Below are positions 58,825 through 64,000 of a stretch of 64,000 bases of DNA, piece by piece. Position 1 is the first letter of the stretch. Each line of letters begins with the position of its first letter. This DNA is from Auricularia sp. M13. Lineage: Eukaryota; Basidiomycota; Agaricomycetes; Auriculariales; Auriculariaceae. The stretch spans positions 3,968,001-4,032,000 of the forward strand of contig CM073198.1 in the NCBI GenBank assembly GCA_037042915.1, read 5' to 3'. A program made the position numbers and the translations under genes. The notes under the pieces were generated by a model. The model was given only the letters and a program-made list of their open reading frames with translations, ran no database searches and was not told the origin of the DNA.

Positions 58825-59255
58825 AGTGTGCAATCGTGGATTTCGAGTCATGCCGCGGTAGTGAATCTCCATATGTCATGGCATCACGGGTGAAGTCGAT
58901 AGATGGCTTGGCAATTCTGCGCCCTTTTACTGTGGAACGAATTCAGTGTCGGAATTCGGAAGACTTACGAAAGGAGAATGACCGGTTACTGCGCCTTTCA
59001 CACGCTCGGTCAGCGCCAGATGCAGATGCAGAAGCAGTCAACAAGTTCAAGAAAGCACTTGCTTCGGACGGCATGAATGCTTTGTTAGAGAGCGTTCAAA
59101 ATAACACTAACAATCCACTTCCTGTTCGTTCAGCCTCCACGGCAAAAGCTTCTACACGCAAACGCCCTCGAGTCTCTGAAGGGGAAGATGCTCAGTCATC
59201 TGCCAGTCCATCACGCAAACGCAACCGCGTCACCAACCTCCGTGATGACACATAG
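58821..59255 (+). CDS. C-terminal part of Helitron helicase
   Basis: Continuation of the helicase in the next frame. Contains VDFESCRGSESPYVMASRVK, which holds the last PIF1 motif (YVMxSR), then LAILRPFTVERIQCRNSEDL. The tail is charged, ending in a nuclear-localisation-like SPSRKRNRVTNLRDDT. It has its own ATG (MKCAIVDF), but as a separate protein it would lack every ATPase motif. Confidence 0.75.
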   Translation: MKCAIVDFESCRGSESPYVMASRVKSIDGLAILRPFTVERIQCRNSEDLRKENDRLLRLSHARSAPDADAEAVNKFKKALASDGMNALLESVQNNTNNPLPVRSASTAKASTRKRPRVSEGEDAQSSASPSRKRNRVTNLRDDT

Positions 59256-59349
59256 GATCAGGACTATAAGTTGGGGCACTCTACCCCACTTGATCATTTC
59301 ATCACTCTTTTCCCCTCTTCGTCTTCCTCTCCTTTTCACCTGTTCTCCC

Positions 59350-61141
59350 ATGTCTGCCTCTGCGAAGCGAAAGGTACGAGCTTCACTGTCCTTCCCTTTG
59401 TACATGGGCTCATGTCTTTGCTGCATCAGAACCGTGCAGTCAGTTACGCCTTCAACGACTTTCGGCTGACTTTGCTAAGCCGAGCAGGCTCCCATTTCTG
59501 CAGACTCTGCACCGGCTGTGCACACAGAAGTAGGTCAATTTTTATTTGGTTGTGCTCGACCTATCTGAGATTTATTCAGTCCAACTCCGCCATGGACGTC
59601 GACGGGCACCTGGGAACCGTCACCATCGCTGACGGCCAACCTCGTTCCGAATCGCAGCCCTCTGTCGACCCCACGGCCCCAGTCTCCAATGCTTCCGATG
59701 GCACCATTTCCGACACCGACATCGACTGGGCACTGGTTCCTTGGGACAAGCGTCAATCCAGCGGTTTCTACGCTCGCGTCGTCAAGTCTCTGAAGGACGT
59801 CCCCGAATGGTCTCTGGCTTTCATGAAGAAGGACAAAATCAAATGGGTGGCTCATCGCGGCAACATGATCCTTGTCCCATCCACCGCCGACGAGTCTGCA
59901 CTTCCCGCTGACCTCGAGGCTCAAGAATGCTCCTTCCTCCTCATCGGGGAGATAGAGGAGGCACAGTTCGGTCCGTCTGGCGTCAAGCCCGCTTTTGGAA
60001 AGGTCGGTTGTCATTTCCTGTTCTTTGGCGCATTTGCTCAACTGATTTTGTGTAGTACAAAAAGAACATCGTTGACGGCGTCAACGTTCGGGCTGGTCTC
60101 AAGCTTCGTCGACTTTGCGACTGGGATGCAGATGCATTCGACGGTCAGAACATATGGGAGGATCAGATTGGTGCGCTTCAGGAGATTGTGCTCTTGGGTG
60201 AAGGCGGTGGTGAAGAGGGCATGTTGGCGCTTGCGCAAAGCCATACACCGCGCGCTGTAAGTGGTTCCGTTCTTTGTGGATACCATGTTTTAACGGACTC
60301 TTCCTCCCAGTCCCACGACATCGTTCATGTTTGCGGCAAGTCTGATCCAGCTCTGCATGAGTTCGACCGCATTGTCTTGGTCACCGACCTGCTCTATCGC
60401 CGCGTAAGTTCACCATGCAATTGATGTTTGTTTTCTAACTACAGCACAGGATCCCACTGCTTCGGGAAACATGCCTTTGCGCATCCAACGATCTCCTGCT
60501 AGCGCAAGGAGCTAGGTGAAGAAGCTCCTCCTGCCGATGTTGTCCCAGACATTTCCCAGTACTCTGGTGAGTCCTTTCCATCTGGTGTAAATATGATTCC
60601 TAACTAGCCTATTTAAGATGCGAAGGTGGGGGATCTCTATGATGTTCGCCTGTTCCCAGGCTACGCCGAATGCGACATCATGAAGCTGGCACATTCCAAG
60701 GTCGCCCAGCTTGATGTTCGCGACTGGGATGAGAACGTTCTTTTCCCCTGGCAGTGGAAGGACTACCTGCGTGAGGGTGCCTTGGTCATGGTCCACGCCC
60801 GCATCAAGCTCTGGCAGCCTGCTGCTGCTGAAGGCAGAAAGCCAGCCCACGTAAGCCTCCTATCTCTTCATTCTTGGCCAGCTCTCCAATGATGTGATTC
60901 AGATTTACCAGCTCGTCGCGGAGTCCATCCGCATCATCGGCAAGGCGCCTGACCCCCCTACGTTCCATCCGCCCTCCACCCCACCTGCACCAGATTCTAC
61001 CTCTACCGTCCCTGTCACACCTGCGGCTTCGTCCTCTTCCAACCCCCACCCTTTAGTCCCCCTCCCGCTGAGCTTGTCAGGTCTGCGTTCAATTCTATTT
61101 CCTTTGGCAGCCCTGCCAAAAAGATCAAGAAGGAGAAGTAG
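59350..61141 (+). CDS. Probable Helitron accessory protein, OB-fold/RPA-like candidate
   Basis: Starts 95 bp after the helicase stop, same strand. A tiny first exon MSASAKRK joins (phase 0, acceptor TTATTCAG) to SNSAMDVDGHLGTVTIADG. Next: DIDWALVPWDKRQSSGFYAR, VVKSLKDVPEWSLAFMKKD, IKWVAHRGNMILVPS, then YKKNIVDGVNVRAGLKLRRL and VLLGEGGGEEGMLALA, SHDIVHVCGKSDPALHEFDR, VGDLYDVRLFPGYAECDIMK, WDENVLFPWQWKDYLREGAL, VMVHARIKLW and IYQLVAESIRII. The last two strings look like an OB-fold of single-strand DNA-binding proteins. The C-terminus SPAKKIKKEK is a nuclear signal. A C run at about 61042 seems one short. Several introns, unlike the Rep ORF. Identity is an inference. Confidence 0.5.
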
Positions 61142-61224
61142 TTATATTTTGGCTGTCGTTAGGCATAATGTATTTATTTATTAGGCTGACCATGGGAACA
61201 TCTATATCTGATTGAGTGCTGTGC

Positions 61225-61310
61225 ACAAAAAAGAGCCATAGCCAGGACTTGAACTCAGGACACCAAGGTCAATTATCTAATAACTTACCACTGAGCCACA
61301 CAGGTTCTTG
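61225..61310 (-). ncRNA. tRNA-like sequence with Pol III boxes (SINE head or tRNA pseudogene)
   Basis: On the minus strand an A box TGGCTCAGTGG (61298-61288) is followed about 31 bp later by a B box GAGTTCAAGTCC (61256-61245) and then a T6 run (61231-61226) as terminator. Spacing matches a tRNA. The acceptor and T stems pair poorly, so a working tRNA is unlikely. No repeated body was found in the window. Confidence 0.55.
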
Positions 61311-61390
61311 TTCCCTTCCATAATTGACAATACCAGTTCAGATTTTGTCTTACACAGCATGCATTAACACAGCCAGTGCAAAGCGCGTGC

Positions 61391-61445
61391 CTGCCCTGGG
61401 TCAACTTGCAGCTCAAATAATGATGCTGCAGTTGACCCAAGGCAG
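61391..61445. repeat. Long hairpin, 20-bp arms
   Basis: 61391-61411 pairs with 61426-61445 around a 14-bp loop. Arms read CTGCC(C/T)TGGGTCAACT(T)GCAG against its complement, with one mismatch and one bulge. Confidence 0.75.
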
Positions 61446-62589
61446 GTAGTGGACACTGCAGAGCCGCCAACCAGTCCTGCGACCGTTTGAAGACCCTGCA
61501 GCGCCCACAAGACCCCGTAACGAAACAAAATACAAAATGGGTACAAAGCCCCAATAAAAGCAAAAAAATTATGCGTTGGTGCACGCTTGCAAAAGCCACA
61601 TGCCCACATAGCCCCGCGACCCCAAAATGCGTCCTTGAGCGCCATGCCCATCTAAGGGACTGTTTGCTACTCCCGGCGGTTGCCCACGGGGATACGCCTC
61701 TTTAAGAGACTTGCAATGAGATATAGGTCGGCCTCCAGAGGAGGCAGACTCTGTACTGCAATAGACCAACAGAATGGAGCAGATTTGCAGCTTCGTCTCC
61801 GCCCAGGACAAGCGCAGATTGCGCATGTGAACACCAAGCTGGCAATATGCTGCTTCAAAACCGCACGCAGATAGCTGCGCCGTACCCGGTTGCAAACGGG
61901 GTACGTATAACACGCTGAGAATATATCGCCGCCGCAGTCTGGGACATTGGGGGGAAGATACCCTGCCGGACCAACAGAATGGAGCACGGCAGGGCTTCGT
62001 TCTCTTCACCGCTCAAAAAGAGCGAGGAAAGGGTGCCTAAAGCGTGCGGCATACGAAACAGCATTACGACCTGACGCTGCCCATAAAAGCCTGCCCGAAA
62101 ACCCCCGCGGCGAGGCGTGCACGTAGTACAACGCGAGAAGTGTGGAGTGTCCAAACTCCGCACCCCTCCTCTGTATCCTCCGCTCGCAAGCCCAACTGCA
62201 CGGGGCCTGTTCCATCCACGTCCGATGCCGACATTACGCGAGTGCACCACCATGTGCGCATACCCCGACGGAATCGCTTGAGCACCGAGACGTCCCAGCG
62301 CGCATTCGCCCGCCAGCGCGGCGTGCAACCCGCGCAAGCACGCCGCCGCAAGCCGTGTGCAACCATGCCCCCGGAGAAAGCGATCCTGGCGCCGGCCCTG
62401 CACCCCGCACGACGTGCGCTCGTCTTGCGTCCGCGGACACTCACGCATGGAGAGCGGCCGGACTGGCAGTGGGCGGCAGAGCCAGCCGCTCAAGTCAAAC
62501 GGTTCCCGAGTCCCGTCAGCAGGAAGTGCGGCTGAGCGCACAGCGTCAGGCCGCCCGCAGTACCCGACGCGGACCGAGGTGCACACGAC
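61446..62589. other. Gene-free stretch past the Helitron
   Basis: 1.1 kb. A direct repeat of 18 bp (GACCAACAGAATGGAGCA) occurs at 61764-61781 and 61969-61986. GC content climbs toward the right. Open frames are long only because stops become rare; no family feature is seen. No TTAGGG or CCCTAA array is present. Confidence 0.5.
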
Positions 62590-64000
62590 GCCGTCCGCGG
62601 GCGGCTAGACGCCGCGCGTGCGCTGCGCCCAGCCGTACAGCGCGCCGCACGACGACGCCCGCCGCACCACAGCCCGCGCATGCGCGCGCGCAGCCGGCGG
62701 CACCGGACGCGGCACGTGCGCAGCCGGCGGCACCGGACGCGGCGTGCGTGCGCAGCCGGCGGCACCGGACGCGGCACGTGCGCAGCGCCCAGCCCGTACG
62801 CGTACGGGCTGCTGGGTGCGCCAGCGTGCACGCGTCGCGCAGAGCGGCTGGGGGCGGCCGACCGCGGCGCGCACGACAACGGCCGCCGCACCACAGCCAG
62901 CGCGTGCGCTGCGCCCAGCCCGTACGCGCGGGAAGGGTGGCTGGCCGGCCGGCCGCGGCGCGCGCACGACGGCGGCCGCCGCACCACAGCCGCTTGTGCG
63001 CGCGCGCAGCCCACGGCACCGGACGCCCGCGCGAGCGCTGCCCGCTGGCGCACCGCGGGCAGCAGCCCGTACGCGCGTACGCGTACGGGCGCTGGGGCAG
63101 GGCGGCCGGCCGGCTGACCGCGGCGCGCGCGGCGATGGCCGCGGCACCTCAGGCTGCGCTGCGCATGCGCTCGCCCGCCACCGGACGCGCGCGTGCGCAG
63201 CTCCCAGCCCGTACGCGCGTGCGGGTTGCTGCCCGCGGTGCGCCAGCGGGCGCGCGTGCGGGCAGGGCGGCTGGGCGGCCGACCGCAAGACGGCCGCCGC
63301 ACCACGGCCCGCGTGTGCGCGTGCGCAGCCGCGGCACCGGACGCCCGCGCGCGCGCTGCGCCCAGCCCGTACGCCCGTACCCGCGGACGGGCTGCTGCCC
63401 GGGGTGCGCCAGTGGGCGTATGCGCGGGCGGGCTGCCAGGGCGGCCGGCGGCTGGCCGACCGCGACGGGCACCACGCCGTCCGCGGCGCTCGCCGTCAGC
63501 GCGCCGCCCCTGCCCGTACCAGCGTTACGGGCCGCTGCCCGCGGGCGTATGCGCGCGCGGGCGGCCTGGGCGGCCGGCGGCTGGCCGACCGCGACGGGCA
63601 CCACGCCGTCGCGGCGCACGCCGCCAACGCGCCGCCCCTGCCCGTACCCGCGTTACGGGCCGCTGCCCGGGGCGTATGCGCGCGCGGGCGGCGTGGGCGG
63701 ATACCCCGCCGTCCCGCAGCCCGTAGTGGCGTACGGGTGCTGCCCGCGGGCGTATGCACGCGCGAGCGGCCTGGCTGGCCGGCGGCAGGCCGACCCCGGC
63801 GGATACGCCGCCGTCCGCCGTGCGCGCGCCAGCCACGCCCACTGGCGCACCGCGGGCAGCAGCCCGTACGCGCGCACGGGCTGGGCGCTGCGCACGCGCG
63901 GCGTCCGGTGCCGCGGGCTGCGCACGCGCACACGCTGGCCGTGGTGCGGCGGCCGTCTTGCGGTCGGCCGCCCAGCCGCCCTGCCCGCACATGCGCCCGC
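62590..64000. repeat. Extremely GC-rich satellite-like repeat block with inverted end
   Basis: Sequence is dominated by CpG words. A unit of about 30 bp (GCGCAGCCGGCGGCACCGGA plus CGCGGCACGT) is repeated three times at about 62692-62784. Longer units of 130-250 bp recur, marked by GGCGGCCGACCGC, GACGGCCGCCGCACCAC, GGCACCGGACGC and AGCCCGTACGCG. The segment about 63247-63420 reappears inverted at about 64000-63826. Another unit repeats directly at about 63420-63485 and 63546-63615. The block runs off the window end. Every long ORF in it is a by-product of composition. Confidence 0.8.

Larger units (their letters stand above)
52643..61141 (+). mobile_element. Helitron (rolling-circle DNA transposon)
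   Basis: Contains a Rep protein with HUH and tyrosine motifs, a PIF1-type helicase and a probable accessory gene, all on the plus strand. Base composition is visibly more AT-rich than the host genes around it, and the large ORFs lack introns, unlike almost every host gene. The Rep/helicase frame is broken twice by small indels but is otherwise open over 6.6 kb, so the copy looks young. The exact ends (5' TC, 3' hairpin and CTRR) were not identified. The tRNA-like element and hairpin at 61.2-61.45 kb lie just past the accessory gene and may be part of the 3' end. Confidence 0.85.

Noticed and set aside
62692-62784. CRISPR-like array of about 30-bp repeats
   Set aside because: The three units are directly adjacent tandem copies without unique spacers, in a eukaryotic genome.
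62490-64000. Many long ORFs (up to about 270 codons) on both strands in the GC-rich block
   Set aside because: Stops are scarce at this GC content, frames overlap on both strands, and the products are only Arg/Ala/Pro/Gly repeats that mirror the DNA repeat.
63900-64000. Telomere at the window end
   Set aside because: No TTAGGG or CCCTAA array is present; the block is a satellite-like repeat with inverted arms.

Overview
This window looks like a piece of a filamentous basidiomycete (Agaricomycetes, polypore-like) genome. Almost every conserved gene is split by introns of about 45-60 bp, nearly all with GT/AG ends. The gene content fits: the fungal-specific protein-kinase-like family, a microsomal P450, secreted GPI-type GH16 and GH2 enzymes, F-box/LRR singletons, a secreted agmatinase, and a fungal Helitron. 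Gene density is high (about one gene per 2 kb) up to about 52 kb. After that comes an AT-richer transposon and then extremely GC-rich repeat DNA.

Layout. 0-10.4 kb: 3' part of a kinase-like gene, then a minus-strand run of acetylpolyamine amidohydrolase, a small unknown exon, adenosine kinase and secreted agmatinase. A 1.3 kb element with 43-bp inverted termini separates the last two. A MATE transporter shares a promoter with the agmatinase. 10.7-22.5 kb: F-box/LRR protein, U1A/U2B'' spliceosomal protein, P450, cyclin H, NAD-malic enzyme (with a 960-bp intron full of small inverted-repeat units) and a MARVEL-type membrane protein. 22.9-31.1 kb: two GH16 paralogues pointing away from each other around lanosterol synthase and an F-box gene. 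31.8-51.8 kb: a disordered protein, GH2, CDC20, pyruvate decarboxylase, histidine acid phosphatase, V-ATPase subunit e, an unknown gene, an Sso1-type syntaxin and a coiled-coil protein with an HPD motif. 52.6-61.1 kb: a Helitron with Rep, PIF1 helicase and a probable accessory gene. 61.2-64 kb: a tRNA-like element, a long hairpin, and a satellite-like GC-rich block that ends in a large inverted repeat.

How the genes work together. The only functional grouping that stands out is polyamine-related: an acetylpolyamine deacetylase, an exported agmatinase (agmatine to putrescine and urea), a MATE exporter divergent from it, and adenosine kinase nearby. This is an inference from gene order. The other genes are a mix of housekeeping and secreted enzymes.

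Quality note. From about 18 kb onward, at least nine otherwise well conserved genes need one small net frameshift (ten sites listed), several of them at short C or G runs. Because essential genes are affected (lanosterol synthase, V-ATPase e, pyruvate decarboxylase), consensus sequencing error is the simplest explanation. Exon boundaries below were read by eye and are exact only where stated.
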